Below are positions 1 to 7,470 of a DNA stretch of 64,000 nucleotides, one piece after another. Below the pieces are notes generated by a model. The model was not told the origin of the DNA. It worked only from the letters and a program-made list of their open reading frames with translations, and ran no database searches. Made by a program: the position numbers and the translations under genes. Source of the stretch: Virgisporangium aurantiacum (GTDB taxonomy: Bacteria; Actinomycetota; Actinomycetes; Mycobacteriales; Micromonosporaceae); contig NZ_BOPG01000050.1 in NCBI RefSeq assembly GCF_016863635.1, forward strand, positions 166,570-230,569, in the 5' to 3' direction. How positions within the stretch are numbered: the first letter of the stretch is position 1; every line of letters starts with the position of its first letter.

Positions 1-160
1 GCGCGTCGTCGCCGACATCGCCGATGCCGTCGAACCAGCGCGGGTCCCCGCCCCGCACCACCCCCGCGACGATCGCCGGCGCGCGCCCCTCCACCTGCGC
101 GGTGGCGAGCCGGTGCCGCAACGCACGGCGGGTGTCGGGCAGCAGTTGTTCATCGGCCAT
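1..160 (-). CDS. Serine hydrolase (beta-lactamase family), N-terminal part only
   Basis: Only the first 53 codons lie in the window; the gene runs off the left edge. It starts with ATG at 160. The visible N-terminus (LLPDTRRAL, then a basic helix, then APAIVAGVVRGG) looks like actinobacterial class C beta-lactamase-fold serine hydrolases, in which the first helix is followed by a strand of the type 'ivAgVvrdG'. The catalytic SxxK and YxN lie outside the window, so the assignment rests on resemblance of the N-terminus only. It lies 43 bases downstream of the ABC membrane gene on the same strand and could be co-transcribed with it. Confidence 0.5.
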   Translation of the reverse strand, partial: MADEQLLPDTRRALRHRLATAQVEGRAPAIVAGVVRGGDPRWFDGIGDVGDDA

Positions 161-203
161 CCGCCGACCCTAGCGCCGAGCCCGCGCACCGATCGCCCGG
201 GCG

Positions 204-1667
204 TCACCTCAGGGTGAACGCGGCGAGCGCGAGCGCCGCGACCAGGTCGGGGCCGCGCACGATCTGGGTGACGAGGTCGGGCTGGACGATGCCGAACGGA
301 GTGTCGACCGCCGCGCCGTCGTAGCGCGTCGGGCGGCGGCCGGCGGCCCGGTAGGCCGCCGCCAGGACGCCGACCGCCAGCAGCGGCTCGGCCCAGGCCG
401 GGTTTATCGGGGACGCCGGCAGCGTCGCCGGCCACCAGAGAGCCAACGCCACGGCGGGCACGGGTAGGTGGCTCAGCCGGAGCAGGAGGTCGGAGCCGCC
501 GAGCAGCCGACGGAGGGCGGCGGAGCGGCAGATCGTGCGGAGGCCGGCGCACAGCCGCTCGGTCGCCAGGTAACCTGCCACGACGCGCGCCGGCGCCGCG
601 CCGCCCGGTGCGACGAGCGTCATCGCGTACGGCACCACCCCGAGCCCGGCCCACGCCAGCACCCCACCCGGCCGGCGCACCTGGCGCCGCAGGTCGGCGC
701 GCACTAGCGTCCACAATCGACGGAGCCGGTCGCGACCGGCCACAATGGACGGTGGTGGCCCGAGCGGTCCACTGTGGACGCTCCCGACCCGGCGCCAGCG
801 CCGGACCTCGACGATGTCGCTGAACATGGCCGGCTGCAACAGCACCAGCGACACGGTGGCGGCGTCGGCAAGCTGCGCCCCGCCGCTGAGGGCCGCCGCG
901 TCGAGCCGCCCGAGCCGCCGCAGTGCGGCGACGCCGGTGCCCACCGCAACCAACCCCGCGACGACCGTGAGCAGGGAAAGGGGGACGGCGGGCGCGGACA
1001 CGGAGACGCCGAGCCCGTCCAGCACGACAACCCCGATCGCGATCGTCGTCCCCGAACCGGCGAGGGCGATCGCCGTCCCGCGCCCCGGCGCACCGCTCGC
1101 CCGTCTGCCGGTGCCCGTGTCCGTGCCTCTGTCCCCGGTGGTCGTCGTCGGTCTGGCCGCGCCCGTTGCCGTGGCCGCCTGTGCCACGACGGCCGCCGCC
1201 GGGAGGGCCGCACCGGCGAACGTCGCGGCGAGGCCGAGCCCCCATCCGGTGTCACCGATCAGCATGACCCCCACGCCGAACAACGCCCCGCACGCGGCGC
1301 CCACGAACGCGACCCAGCCGAGCGCGGGCCGCAGCCACCCGGCCCGGTCGACCGGTGCGCCGGCGGCCCAGTACCGGGCGGCGCCGGTGACGTACAGCGG
1401 TCCGAGGTCGCGGACCGCCGCCCAGGCGAGCCCGCCGAGCACGAGCACCACGGCGATGAGCAGCCACGCCCGGACGCCGCTCTCCGCCGGCGACCCGGCC
1501 GCGGGCAGCCGCAGGTGGCGCCGGATCGCTGTGACCGCGAACGCCCCGTAGACGGCGACGAGCAGCGCGACCATGTAGACATCGGTCAGGACCGCGCCGA
1601 GAGAGGTCTCGCGATGGGCGGACCGCGCCCGCCGCAGCCGGCGCCGCACCTCGCCGGCAGTGCTCAC
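204..1667 (-). CDS. ABC transporter membrane subunit (DUF6297-like)
   Basis: A 487-residue integral membrane protein with many hydrophobic segments and basic connecting loops. The start is GTG at 1667; its bases overlap the TGA of the upstream ATPase gene (GTGA), so the two are translationally coupled. The partner gene makes this the membrane half of an ABC exporter. The N-terminus (RRRLRRAR, then a long hydrophobic helix) recalls the DUF6297 family of actinobacterial ABC-associated membrane proteins, which is a recollection and not a search result. The substrate is unknown. The first part contains a Thr/Gly-rich loop (TTTTGDRGTDTGTG) between helices. The family name is tentative; the role as ABC membrane component is likely. 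Confidence 0.7.
   Translation of the reverse strand: MSTAGEVRRRLRRARSAHRETSLGAVLTDVYMVALLVAVYGAFAVTAIRRHLRLPAAGSPAESGVRAWLLIAVVLVLGGLAWAAVRDLGPLYVTGAARYWAAGAPVDRAGWLRPALGWVAFVGAACGALFGVGVMLIGDTGWGLGLAATFAGAALPAAAVVAQAATATGAARPTTTTGDRGTDTGTGRRASGAPGRGTAIALAGSGTTIAIGVVVLDGLGVSVSAPAVPLSLLTVVAGLVAVGTGVAALRRLGRLDAAALSGGAQLADAATVSLVLLQPAMFSDIVEVRRWRRVGSVHSGPLGPPPSIVAGRDRLRRLWTLVRADLRRQVRRPGGVLAWAGLGVVPYAMTLVAPGGAAPARVVAGYLATERLCAGLRTICRSAALRRLLGGSDLLLRLSHLPVPAVALALWWPATLPASPINPAWAEPLLAVGVLAAAYRAAGRRPTRYDGAAVDTPFGIVQPDLVTQIVRGPDLVAALALAAFTLR
767..779. repeat. Dispersed motif GTCCACTGTGGAC, copy 1
   Basis: A 13-base near-palindrome GTCCAC-T-GTGGAC inside the ABC membrane gene. Identical copies lie at 2210-2222 and 18521-18533. 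Two related variants sit just upstream at 709-721 (GTCCACAATCGAC) and 738-750 (GGCCACAATGGAC). Confidence 0.6.
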
Positions 1668-2272
1668 AGCGTCAGCGTGTGGTCGGCGACCGTGTCGACG
1701 AGGAGCGGATCGTGCGATGCCAGCAGGACGGCGCGCCCGGCGGCCTTCTCGGCGTTGAGCCGTTCGGCGAGCCAGGTGCGGCCGGCGGTGTCGAGGCGCT
1801 GCTCGGGCTCGTCGAGCAGCAGGAGGCGACGCGGGCGCACGAAGCACGACGCGAGCGCCAACCGGCGGCGTTGGCCGCTGGAGAGCGTCGCCGGTAGCTG
1901 GTCGCGGGCGGGGGTAAGGCCCAGCGCGTCGAGGACCTCGGCGACGGTGGCCGGATCGGGCGCGCCGTGCGCGAACGCGAGCAGTTCCAGGTGCTCGACC
2001 ACCGAGAGGTCCGGAAAGAAGTCGACGTCGTCGAGCACGCCCGCCACCGCCGCGCGCACGCGGGGATCGGTCTCGTCGACCGGTCGCCCGTCGAGGCGGA
2101 CCTCACCCTCGTCGGGCCGGTCGAGCCCGGCGACGCACCGCAACAGCGTCGTCTTGCCGGACCCGTTGGGGCCGACGACCGCGGTGGCCGTGCCCGCGGC
2201 CACGTGGAGGTCCACTGTGGACAGCACCCGGAGCTCGCCGAACCAGCGGCTCAGTCCCCGTACCTCAAGCAC
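1664..2272 (-). CDS. ABC transporter ATP-binding protein
   Basis: A 202-residue ABC ATPase that powers the membrane protein encoded immediately downstream. Visible motifs in order: Walker A GPNGSGKTT near residue 34; a Q-loop region; the signature LSSGQRRR near residue 131; Walker B RLLLLDEP; the H-loop ASHD near residue 187. It is short (about 200 residues), typical of CcmA-like or drug/lantibiotic exporter ATPases with no extra C-terminal domain. Start is ATG at 2272. The last base pairs overlap the next gene (GTGA). Substrate and direction cannot be read from the sequence; export is the usual case for this arrangement. Confidence 0.92.
   Translation of the reverse strand: MLEVRGLSRWFGELRVLSTVDLHVAAGTATAVVGPNGSGKTTLLRCVAGLDRPDEGEVRLDGRPVDETDPRVRAAVAGVLDDVDFFPDLSVVEHLELLAFAHGAPDPATVAEVLDALGLTPARDQLPATLSSGQRRRLALASCFVRPRRLLLLDEPEQRLDTAGRTWLAERLNAEKAAGRAVLLASHDPLLVDTVADHTLTL
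2210..2222. repeat. Dispersed motif GTCCACTGTGGAC, copy 2
   Basis: Exact 13-base copy of the motif at 767-779, here inside the ABC ATPase gene, where it encodes Ser-Thr-Val-Asp. Confidence 0.6.
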
Positions 2273-2347
2273 CCCCGCAGTCTGCCAGGTCTGGTCATCG
2301 GATCATGCTGCCGCCGCTGATCACGATGTGCCCGCCGAGAGGGTTCC

Positions 2348-3145
2348 TCAGGAACCGGTGACGAGGTTGCTCATGCACACCGTCCACGTGCCGCTCTCCC
2401 GCACGACCGGGATCTGGATGGTGTTGCTGACCTTGCTGCCGCTGGCGTTCTCGCCCTTGATGGTGACCGAGACCTTGCCGCTGTCGCCGGCGACGTTGGC
2501 GCTTCCGATGTCCCAGCTCTCCAGCTTGCCGCCGGCCGTGGCCCCGCTGACGTCGCGCGACTCGGCGCGGGCACGGTCGATGGTGGCGACGTCCTTCGCG
2601 CAGCTGTTCTTCTTCACCTCGTCGAGGTCGTTGTCCTGGCTCGCGGCCAGGTAGCGGTCGACGACGCCCTCGGGCGTGTTGTCGCCGCTCGGCCCGCCGA
2701 TGAACTGCACGGCGGCGATGATGCCGACGACGAAGAGCACGAGCACGAGGGCGGCGCCACCGAGGATCCAGCCGATCTTGCTGCGGCGCACCGGCTGCGG
2801 CCCGATCGGGGGATAACCGCCGCCGCCGTAACCGGGCTGGCCGTAGGGCGGCTGCTGCTGACCGTACGGGGGCGGCTGCTGCCCGTAGGGAGGCTGCTGC
2901 CCGTAGGGAGGCTGCTGGCCGTAGGGCGGCGGTGGCTGGCCGTACCCGGGCTGCTCGTACGGCGACGGACCGTAGCCCGGCTGCTGCCCGTACCCCGGCC
3001 CGGACGTCGGCGGCTGGCCGTAGGCGGGCCCGGAGGTCGGCGGCTGCCCGTATCCGGGGCCTGGCGCGGGCTGGCCGTAGGGATCGGGGCCCCACTGCCC
3101 CTGGCCGGGCTGTTGCCCCTGCTGATTGCCGTAGTTCGGATACAT
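2348..3145 (-). CDS. Pro/Gly/Tyr/Gln-rich single-pass membrane protein with extracytoplasmic DUF4878-like domain
   Basis: A 265-residue protein. Residues 1-120 are low complexity, built from repeats of PYGQQP and GYGQPPTSGP. A transmembrane helix lies at about 123-149, followed by an extracytoplasmic domain starting GVVDRYLAASQDND with two cysteines, one near its start and one near its C-terminus. This layout (disordered cytoplasmic PGYQ tail, one helix, small outer domain) is common in actinobacterial DUF4878-like or lumazine-binding-like proteins of unknown role. ATG 3145 was chosen because the repeat-rich tail MYPNYGNQQ begins there and residues further upstream do not fit the family. Biochemical function unknown. 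Confidence 0.8.
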   Translation of the reverse strand: MYPNYGNQQGQQPGQGQWGPDPYGQPAPGPGYGQPPTSGPAYGQPPTSGPGYGQQPGYGPSPYEQPGYGQPPPPYGQQPPYGQQPPYGQQPPPYGQQQPPYGQPGYGGGGYPPIGPQPVRRSKIGWILGGAALVLVLFVVGIIAAVQFIGGPSGDNTPEGVVDRYLAASQDNDLDEVKKNSCAKDVATIDRARAESRDVSGATAGGKLESWDIGSANVAGDSGKVSVTIKGENASGSKVSNTIQIPVVRESGTWTVCMSNLVTGS

Positions 3146-3222
3146 CGGCCCCCCATGAAGACTGTCAATGGCCCACTCTACCCGCACCCCGGGCGGGGCC
3201 CCAGGGATGGTAGGAATGCCCG

Positions 3223-3792
3223 GTGGCAACGCATCCACCCGAACGTCGACCGACGCCGTTGGACCGGAACACGGAGTTGTTCAGCGCGTTGGCGGTGTCG
3301 GAGTCGGTGACCGTCGCGTGCCCCGCCGGTTCGGCCTGGCAACTCGTGTGCACGATCGAGCGCATCGGTGAGTTCAGCCCCGAATGCGCGGAGGCACACT
3401 GGCTCGACGGTGCGACCGGCCCGGCGGTCGGTGCCCGTTTCGACGGCACGAACCGGGTGACCGTCGACGGCGGGGAACTGGTGTGGACGCGCACCTGCAC
3501 GGTGACGGCGCTCGTCCCCGGTGAGCACTTCGCCTACGTCGTGGGAGACCGGTTCGACGGGACCGCCGCGTCGGAGTGGGCGTTCACCGTGCTCGCGCGA
3601 TCCGCGGAAACCTGTCGGATCACGCAGTCGTTCCGACATCTGCCGGACGGCATGAGCGGCACCCGCTCCCAGGCCGACGCCCATCCCGACGAGGCGGCCG
3701 AGATCGTGGACCGTCGGGCCGGTCAACTGCGTGCCGGAATGCGCCAGACGTTGGCGCGGATGCGCGCCGTCCTGGAGGCGACGAACACCTGA
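3223..3792 (+). CDS. SRPBCC family protein (polyketide cyclase/START-like)
   Basis: A 189-residue protein with a GTG start at 3223. From about residue 25 the sequence follows the SRPBCC plan: a first strand (SVTVACPAGSAWQLV), a helix 'IGEFSPECAEAHWLDG', the G-ARFDGTNR strand that is characteristic of the polyketide_cyc2 subgroup, a run of beta strands, and a long C-terminal amphipathic helix (AGQLRAGMRQTLARMRAVLE). These proteins bind hydrophobic ligands in a helix-grip cavity; the ligand here is unknown. It is transcribed divergently from the Pro-rich membrane protein gene, with under 80 bases between the starts. Confidence 0.85.
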   Translation: MATHPPERRPTPLDRNTELFSALAVSESVTVACPAGSAWQLVCTIERIGEFSPECAEAHWLDGATGPAVGARFDGTNRVTVDGGELVWTRTCTVTALVPGEHFAYVVGDRFDGTAASEWAFTVLARSAETCRITQSFRHLPDGMSGTRSQADAHPDEAAEIVDRRAGQLRAGMRQTLARMRAVLEATNT

Positions 3793-3844
3793 CCGGCGGC
3801 CGCCGTCGGGTTCGGCGAATCCGGATCTGGGTATCGCAGCGGGC

Positions 3845-3976
3845 ATGGACGACATCGTCAGCAGGTGCCCGGTATGCGGGGCGCGGGTGAACGCACCGGT
3901 CGGCACGCCCACGCCCGCACATCCGTCGGACGGCGGCACCGCTCCGTGCGAAGGGGTCGGCCGCCCGTCGGACTGA
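3845..3976 (+). CDS. Small zinc-ribbon-like protein (43 aa)
   Basis: A 43-codon frame starting ATG at 3845. It reads CPVCG near the N-terminus, then PAHPSDGGTAPC and a final GVGRP. The spacing C-x2-C ... H ... C-x-G-x-G-x-P matches a recurrent pattern of tiny actinobacterial proteins that carry one Cys/His zinc site (CPxCG ... H-x-DG-x-x-C-x-G-x-G). That pattern is the main evidence; there is no clear ribosome binding site. It sits between an SRPBCC gene and the convergent MocR gene, leaving only 6 bases to the latter's stop. Function unknown. Confidence 0.45.
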   Translation: MDDIVSRCPVCGARVNAPVGTPTPAHPSDGGTAPCEGVGRPSD

Positions 3977-3982
3977 CCACGG

Positions 3983-5380
3983 TCAACGAGAATCCAGGAC
4001 CATCGCGAGTCGCCGCACCGCCTCGTCCATCCGGTCGGGCGGTGCGGCGGCATACGTGAGCCGCAGGTACGGCGCCGGCGGCTCGGCCGCGAACCAGGGA
4101 CGCCCGGGGAACACGACCACGCCCGACGCCGCGGCGGCGGTGGCCACGGCGACGTCGTCGACGCCGTCGGGCAGCCGGACCCACAGGTGCATGCCACCGC
4201 GGGGAACCGGCCCGTAACGGAGACCGGGCAGGTGCCGGCGCAGCGCGTCCACCAGGGCCGTTCGCCGCGTGCGGAGCGCGAGCCGCAGCGTCCGCCGGTG
4301 CCGCGACCAGGCCGGCGCCGTGACGAGTTCCAGCGTGGCCTGCTGCAGTGGCGTGGCGACGAACAGGTCGTCGAGCAGCCGCCCGGCGCGCAACCGCGCA
4401 CCGACCGGCCCGCGGGCGCCGATCGCCGCGATCCGCAGGCCGGGCGCGGTGGTCTTGGTCAGCGACCGCACGTAGATCACGTGCCCGTCCGGATCGTCGG
4501 CGACCAGGGGCGGCGGCGGGTCGCCGTCGATCGTCAGGTCGCGCGCGTAGTCGTCCTCGATCAGGAACGCGCCGGCGGCCCGGACCGCCGCCATCACGTC
4601 GGCCCGGCGGTGCCCGGCCAGGCTCGCGCCGTGCGGGTTCGCGTGCAGCGGCTGGCAGTAGAACAGCCGCGCGCCGGTGCGGGCGAACGCGGCGGCGAGC
4701 TGGTCGGGTCGCACGCCCTCGGCGTCGACCGGCACCGGCACCACCCGCAGCCCGGCCGCCCGGGCGGTGGCCAGCGCGCCCAGGTAGGTCGGCGACTCGA
4801 CCAGGAGCGTGTCGCCGGGTTCGGCCAGCGAGCGGACCGCCGACGACAGCGCGGCCTGGCCACCGGCGCAGATCACGATGTCGTCGGCGTGCAGGCCGGC
4901 GCCGGTCTCGCGGGCGAACCAGGCGCGCAGGTCGGCGCGTCCCTCCGCCGGACCGCGCTGCCACGCCGCCGGCTGCCGGGCGACCCGGGCGAGCGCCGCG
5001 CCGAGCGCCGCGGTGGGCTGGAGATCCGGATCGAGGTAGCCGCCGGACAACGGGATCGCGCCGGCGGGCGGTAACGCCAGTAACGCCTGCAGCTCGGACT
5101 CGCCCGGCCGGCGCGGGCCGAGCGCGACGGTCTGCCAGGCCAGGTCGGGCGGTGGGGCGTCGCCGGACGGGCGCGCCGCGACGAACGTGCCGCGACCCGA
5201 CCGCGTCTCGACCAGCCCCTGCGCGACCAGCCGCCGCACCGCTTCGGCGACGGTGACCGGCGACGCCCGGTGCCGGGCGGTCAGCTCGCGCACGGACGGC
5301 AGCCGGGTACCCGGTGTCGCGTCGATCACCAGCCGCCGCAGATCTTGGATAACGCGGTCGGTGGCGTTACCGTCATTCAT
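3983..5380 (-). CDS. MocR/PdxR-type transcriptional regulator (GntR HTH + class I aminotransferase domain)
   Basis: A 465-residue MocR-family regulator. Residues 1-75 form a GntR winged helix (LPSVRELTARH..SPVTVAEAVRRLVAQGLVETRSGRGTFV). The rest is a PLP fold-type I aminotransferase-like domain, with SGGYLDPDLQP, ICAGGQAALSSAVRSL, and a Lys-containing segment SLTKTTAPGLRIA where the PLP Schiff-base lysine is expected. MocR proteins use bound PLP or amino-acid aldimines as effectors and normally control a divergent neighbour. Here the neighbour is an EamA permease whose ATG overlaps this gene's ATG (CATG at 5378-5381), so the two are almost certainly a regulator/target pair. The metabolite exported is unknown. 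Confidence 0.93.
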   Translation of the reverse strand: MNDGNATDRVIQDLRRLVIDATPGTRLPSVRELTARHRASPVTVAEAVRRLVAQGLVETRSGRGTFVAARPSGDAPPPDLAWQTVALGPRRPGESELQALLALPPAGAIPLSGGYLDPDLQPTAALGAALARVARQPAAWQRGPAEGRADLRAWFARETGAGLHADDIVICAGGQAALSSAVRSLAEPGDTLLVESPTYLGALATARAAGLRVVPVPVDAEGVRPDQLAAAFARTGARLFYCQPLHANPHGASLAGHRRADVMAAVRAAGAFLIEDDYARDLTIDGDPPPPLVADDPDGHVIYVRSLTKTTAPGLRIAAIGARGPVGARLRAGRLLDDLFVATPLQQATLELVTAPAWSRHRRTLRLALRTRRTALVDALRRHLPGLRYGPVPRGGMHLWVRLPDGVDDVAVATAAAASGVVVFPGRPWFAAEPPAPYLRLTYAAAPPDRMDEAVRRLAMVLDSR

Positions 5381-6296
5381 GAGGGTTCAGAGTAGCGCTA
5401 CCGCGCCCCAAACGATAACGGCCGGGCTCGGGTACGGCGCCCTGGGCGTGCTCGCGTTCAGCATGTCGCTGCCCGCCACCCGGGTCGCCGTCGCCGACCT
5501 CGACCCGTGGTTCGTCGCGTTCGGCCGCGCCGTCGGCGCCGGGCTGCTCGCCGTCGGGTACCTGCGCCTGACCGGAGCGCCGCGGCCGACCCGGGACCAG
5601 TGGCGCCGGCTGGCCGTGGTCGCGCTCGGCGTCGTCGTCGGGTTCCCGCTGTTCACCTCGCTCGCGCTGACCACGTCGACGTCGGCGCACGCGGCCGTGG
5701 TGATCGCGGTGCTGCCCGCCATGACGGCCGTGTTCGCCGTGCTGCGGGGCGGCGAACGGCCCCCGCCGTTGTTCTGGGTCGCGAGCGGCGGCGGGCTGCT
5801 CGCCGTCCTCGTATTCCTTGCCGCCACCGGAGCCGTCGCCGGAGCCCTGACCACCGCGGACCTGTTCCTTCTCGCGGCGGTCGCGTTGTGCGGCCTCGGC
5901 TATGCCGAGGGCGGCGTGCTCGCCCGCGAACTCGGCGGCGCGCGCACGATCTGCTGGGCGCTCGTGTTGTCGCTGCCGGCCACCGTCGCGGTCACGGTGG
6001 TCGCGGCGGTTGCGGATCCGCCGCACGCGGGCACAACCGAGTGGACGGCGTTCGCCTACGTGAGCGTGGTGTCCATGTTCCTGGGGTTCTTCGCCTGGTA
6101 CGCGGGGCTCGCGCGCGGCGGCATCGCCCGGGTGGGGCAGATCCAACTGGCCCAGCCGGTGCTGACGCTGGCCTGGTCGGCGCTGTTGCTGGGGGAGACG
6201 GTCACCCGCTGGTCGATCGTGGCGGCGGCCGTCGTGCTGGTGTGTGTGGTGCTCACGCAGCGCGCGCGGTCAGCACCTGTGGCCCGTCGTCGGTGA
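5379..6296 (+). CDS. EamA/DMT superfamily transporter
   Basis: A 305-residue protein with about ten hydrophobic helices and two EamA repeats. The first repeat begins GYGALGVLAFSMSLPATRVAVADLDPWF; the second ends with the family-typical IQLAQPVLTLAWSALLLGE. DMT proteins of this group export amino acids or related metabolites, which fits a MocR regulator next door. The ATG at 5379 lies inside the start codon of the divergent regulator, leaving no room for a ribosome binding site, so translation would be leaderless unless a later start is used. The C-terminus overlaps the convergent methionine aminopeptidase gene by 44 bases. Confidence 0.9.
   Translation: MRVQSSATAPQTITAGLGYGALGVLAFSMSLPATRVAVADLDPWFVAFGRAVGAGLLAVGYLRLTGAPRPTRDQWRRLAVVALGVVVGFPLFTSLALTTSTSAHAAVVIAVLPAMTAVFAVLRGGERPPPLFWVASGGGLLAVLVFLAATGAVAGALTTADLFLLAAVALCGLGYAEGGVLARELGGARTICWALVLSLPATVAVTVVAAVADPPHAGTTEWTAFAYVSVVSMFLGFFAWYAGLARGGIARVGQIQLAQPVLTLAWSALLLGETVTRWSIVAAAVVLVCVVLTQRARSAPVARRR
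5392..5401. promoter_or_regulatory. Candidate MocR operator (GTAGCGCTAC palindrome with direct repeat)
   Basis: GTAGCGCTAC is a perfect 10-base palindrome 12 bases after the shared start region. On the minus strand the surrounding CGGTAGCGCTAC resembles CGGTAACGCCAC at the start of the regulator gene (10 of 12 bases), a direct-repeat arrangement as expected for MocR regulators. Inference only. Confidence 0.35.
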
Positions 6297-7023
6297 TCGC
6301 GACCGTGTGCTCGGAGTGCGCGGTGCGGGAGCCGTCGGCGGAGCGGATCGTCCAGCCGTCGGCGTCGTACCTGATGCGGCCGGTGGTGCGGGCCCACCAG
6401 GGTTCGAGCGCGAGCGTCATCCCGGCCACGAGCTTGAGGCCGCGCCCGCCGCGTCCGCTGTTGGGGACGTGCGGGGCCTCGTGCATGGTCCGCCCGAGCC
6501 CGTGCCCGCCGAACTCCGTGTTGACCGGATAGCCGTACCGGTCGGCGACCGCACCGATCGCGGCCGAGATGTCGCCCAGCTTGTTGCCGACCCGCGCCGC
6601 GTCGATGCCGGCGACGAGCGCCTCCTCGGTGGCGGTGATGATGCGCTGGTCGGCCGGGTCCGGCGTGCCGACGATCACGGTGCGCGCGGAGTCGGCGACC
6701 CAGCCGTCGATGCTGACCGCGATGTCCATGCTGAGCACGTCGCCGTCGAGCAGCGTGTAGTCGTGCGGCAGGCCGTGCAGCACCGCGTCGTTCACGCTCA
6801 GGCAGATGACGTTGCGGAACGGCCCGCGGCCGAACGACGGGGCGTAGTCCCAGTAGCAGGACTCCGCGCCGCGTTCGCGGATGAGGTCGCGCGCGTGCTG
6901 CTCCAGGTCGAGGAGGTTGACGCCCACGTCGGCCCGCGCGCCGACCTTCGTGAGAACCTCGGCGACGAACGCTCCGGTGACGCGCATCTTCTCGATCTCG
7001 GCGGGCGACTTCAGCTCGATCAT
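6253..7023 (-). CDS. map: Type I methionine aminopeptidase
   Basis: A 256-residue MetAP-I that would remove the initiator methionine from nascent proteins. All metal and catalytic residues are visible in order: His in NDAVLHGLP, Asp in LSMDIAV, Asp in ADSARTV, His in GGHGLGR, Glu in LALEPW and Glu in SEHTV. There is no N-terminal zinc-finger extension. It is not in the usual secY-adk-map context, so it is probably an additional copy. It is divergent from a small XRE regulator, with an imperfect inverted repeat between them. ATG at 7023 is followed by the family-typical MIELKSPAEIEKMR. Confidence 0.96.
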   Translation of the reverse strand: MIELKSPAEIEKMRVTGAFVAEVLTKVGARADVGVNLLDLEQHARDLIRERGAESCYWDYAPSFGRGPFRNVICLSVNDAVLHGLPHDYTLLDGDVLSMDIAVSIDGWVADSARTVIVGTPDPADQRIITATEEALVAGIDAARVGNKLGDISAAIGAVADRYGYPVNTEFGGHGLGRTMHEAPHVPNSGRGGRGLKLVAGMTLALEPWWARTTGRIRYDADGWTIRSADGSRTAHSEHTVAITDDGPQVLTARAA

Positions 7024-7024
7024 G

Positions 7025-7065
7025 CCGGTACTTTAATACCAGAGGTGGCGGGATTAAAATACCGG
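7025..7065. promoter_or_regulatory. Inverted-repeat operator between map and XRE regulator
   Basis: Left arm CCGGTACTTTAATACC (7025-7040) and right arm GGATTAAAATACCGG (7051-7065) are inverted copies with one gap and one mismatch. They are separated by 10 bases and lie in an A/T-rich patch unlike the surrounding DNA. The site lies 2 bases upstream of the map start and 16 bases upstream of the regulator start, so binding would cover both promoters. Confidence 0.65.
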
Positions 7066-7080
7066 TCCTATCCTTGTGGC

Positions 7081-7362
7081 GTGGTTCGCAACCCGCTCAC
7101 GCCCCAGCAGATCGAGGCCGGCCAGCACCTCGGCCGCCGGCTGCGGACCGCCCGCGGTGACCGCCCCCTCGACGAGATCGCGCACGCGGCGGGCATCTCG
7201 CCCGAAACGCTCCGCAAGATCGAGACCGGTCGGCTCCCGACCCCGGCGTTCGGCACGGTCGCCTGCCTGAGCGACGTGCTCGGCCTCCCCATCGAAGACC
7301 TGGCATCCGCGTGGCGCGCCGATCTCCGTCCGAAGCCCGTCCACCTGAAGGCCGTCTCCTAG
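7081..7362 (+). CDS. XRE-family helix-turn-helix regulator (93 aa)
   Basis: A 93-residue protein starting GTG at 7081. Residues 17-75 form a Cro/C1-type HTH: LGRRLRTARGDRPLDEIAHAAGISPETLRKIETGR, the last part being the recognition helix plus the conserved 'iEtGr', followed by PTPAFGTVACLSDVLGL. There is no effector domain. Its divergent position against map and the inverted repeat in the shared intergenic region suggest it autoregulates and controls the aminopeptidase gene. The ligand or signal is unknown. The short length is normal for this group. Confidence 0.88.
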   Translation: MVRNPLTPQQIEAGQHLGRRLRTARGDRPLDEIAHAAGISPETLRKIETGRLPTPAFGTVACLSDVLGLPIEDLASAWRADLRPKPVHLKAVS

Positions 7363-7439
7363 CGCGGGCCGAGCTAACCCGTAAATCGGCACAGTGAAGT
7401 GTGTCGATCATGATTACATTGGGTAGGCGTCTGACTGCT

Positions 7440-7453
7440 GAGGGCACGCCCTC
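7440..7453. promoter_or_regulatory. Inverted repeat GAGGGC-AC-GCCCTC upstream of MFS gene
   Basis: Six-base arms separated by two bases, 17 bases upstream of the MFS start codon and directly before its ribosome binding site (GGAAGGAG). It could be an operator or a small translation-affecting hairpin. No protein can be named. Confidence 0.3.
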
Positions 7454-7470
7454 GCGGAAGGAGCCCCCCG

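Noticed and set aside
774..2654. Long plus-strand open frame over the ABC and Pro-rich genes
   Set aside because: It is a GC-rich antisense shadow, heavy in Arg/Pro/Gly, and the opposite strand carries clear ABC and membrane genes.
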